Source: Streptomyces sp. SPB162 (GTDB lineage Bacteria; Actinomycetota; Actinomycetes; Streptomycetales; Streptomycetaceae). From it: a stretch of DNA of 64,000 nt. The DNA is taken from positions 1,698,501 through 1,762,500 of the forward strand of contig NZ_JAQFII010000001.1 in NCBI RefSeq assembly GCF_029504575.1, read 5' to 3'. How positions within the stretch are numbered: position 1 is the stretch's first letter; every line of letters begins with the position of its first letter. This document shows positions 63,206-64,000 of this stretch, one piece after another. A program made the position numbers and the translations under genes. The notes under the pieces were generated by a model. The model was not told the origin of the DNA, did no database searches, and saw only the letters and a program-made list of their open reading frames with translations.

Positions 63206-64000
63206 TCAGAAGCCCAGCCGGGCGAGTGCCTTTCCGGCATCGAGCCCACACGCTCCGTCGCCGGCCGCCGCCCAGGCGGCCGCGCACAGTGCCCGCAGTC
63301 CGTCGACCGCGTCACCGTCGCCCTCCACCGTGAGCGCGTCGCCCTCCGCCGAAGCCGTCCAGCCGCCGCACTCCGACCCGCCGCCGTCGCTCGAGACCTC
63401 CGGTTGCGGCTCCAGCAGCCCGCGCAGATCGGCCGCCACATACGTCGGCCGGTGCTCCGGCACGGCGGCGAGCAACTGCGCCGCCGTCGTCACCCCCGTC
63501 AGGACCAACAGCGAGTCCACCTCGGCGCCCGTGGCCCCCTCGATGTCCGTGTCGAGCCGGTCGCCGACCACCAGCGGCCGCTTCGCGCCGGTCCGCAGGA
63601 TCGTCTCGCGGTGCATCGGCGGCTGCGGCTTGCCGGCGACCTGCGGCTCACCGCCGGTCGCGATCCTGACGACCTCCACGGCCGCGCCGTTGCCCGGCGC
63701 GATGCCGCGCGGGTTCGGGATCGTCAGATCGGTGTTGGACGCGAACCACGGCACGCCGCGCGCCACCGCGAACGAGGCCTCCGCCAGCAGCGACCAGCGC
63801 AGCTCGGGGTCGTACCCCTGCACCACCGCCGCCGGATCGTCCTCCGCCGACGCCACCGGCTCCAGACCGCGCTCGCGCAGCGCCGTCTGCAGCCCCTCGC
63901 CGCCGATCGCCAGCACCCGGGAGCCCGCCGGCACCTGCTCGGCGATCAGCCGGGCGACCGCCTGCGCCGAGGTGATCACGTCCGCCGCGTCGGCGGGCAC
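63206..64000 (-). CDS. HAD-IIA family phosphatase (NagD-like), N-terminus beyond window
   Basis: The frame runs off the right edge, so the N-terminal D-x-D motif is missing. The visible 264 residues hold the cap/core part: VLAIGGEGLQTALRERGLEPV, RGVPWFASNTDLTIPNPRGIAPGNGA, the lysine motif GKPQPPMHR, and VVGDRLDTDIEGATGAEVDSLLVLTGVTTAAQL, which is motif IV of the NagD/4-nitrophenylphosphatase class. A ~60-residue acidic C-terminal extension is added. It would dephosphorylate small sugar or nucleotide phosphates. Confidence 0.9.
   Translation of the reverse strand: MPADAADVITSAQAVARLIAEQVPAGSRVLAIGGEGLQTALRERGLEPVASAEDDPAAVVQGYDPELRWSLLAEASFAVARGVPWFASNTDLTIPNPRGIAPGNGAAVEVVRIATGGEPQVAGKPQPPMHRETILRTGAKRPLVVGDRLDTDIEGATGAEVDSLLVLTGVTTAAQLLAAVPEHRPTYVAADLRGLLEPQPEVSSDGGGSECGGWTASAEGDALTVEGDGDAVDGLRALCAAAWAAAGDGACGLDAGKALARLGF

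Overview
The window is a 64 kb stretch of chromosome from a high-GC actinomycete, almost certainly a Streptomyces. Third codon positions are nearly all G or C, GTG and TTG starts are common, and there are secreted Tat and Sec exoenzymes, a streptogrisin-type protease, a SepF-like protein and a sortase-E style LAxTG anchor. The gene order der-plsC-cmk-tyrA-aroH, rluB-scpB-scpA-(RHH)-parA-ald, nudix-pyrG-GH15, and recN-nadK-tlyA is the one I recall from the Streptomyces core chromosome. I see no tRNA, rRNA, CRISPR array, insertion sequence or integrase.

Region 1 (1-18 kb) is accessory in character: short transcription units on both strands. It holds the 3' end of a type ISP restriction-modification gene, a secreted GDSL esterase, an AAA ATPase, GntR and CGNR regulators, a fused carboxyltransferase gene with a frameshift, a LAETG-anchored lytic polysaccharide monooxygenase, and a MarR/cupin divergent pair around a 15-bp-arm palindrome. 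A lipase, an MFS pump, a slipin, a WYL regulator, a streptogrisin-like protease, a DUF1684 protein, a frameshifted flavin monooxygenase and a cysteine-rich DUF5685 protein follow. A tiny orphan cysteine leader ORF lies between the last two.

Region 2 (18-34.5 kb) carries an sflA-like gene, a polysaccharide deacetylase, glutaryl-CoA dehydrogenase, a DHA2 exporter, a membrane glycosyltransferase, a PAP2 phosphatase, an I78 inhibitor, DUF779 plus aldehyde dehydrogenase, a stand-alone ctaD, a frameshifted glycosyltransferase and two tandem Rpf-like cell-wall hydrolases, one of them frameshifted.

Region 3 (34.5-64 kb) is core housekeeping: der, plsC, cmk, tyrA and aroH in a tight coupled run, then an unusual DUF952 / nucleotidyltransferase / ADP-ribosylglycohydrolase / nucleotidyltransferase group. 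Next come rluB-scpB-scpA-RHH-parA (chromosome condensation and segregation), ald, a STAND/TPR protein, a Nudix hydrolase, pyrG, a GH15 enzyme, a glycosyltransferase, recN, nadK, tlyA, a small protein, a Lys/Ala-rich repeat protein, an SCP2 protein and a HAD phosphatase cut by the window edge.

Six genes are broken by a single-base indel: accDA-like, LLM monooxygenase, glycosyltransferase, Rpf-LysM, pyrG and GH15. Five of the six gain one base. Because pyrG is essential, sequencing error is the simplest reading, and the genes are annotated with their intended full extents. The most interesting biology is the ADP-ribosylation/RNA-repair-like group at 39.7-42.6 kb; next are the orphan cysteine leader with its hairpin at 16.3 kb and the CebR-like palindrome upstream of the sflA-like gene.
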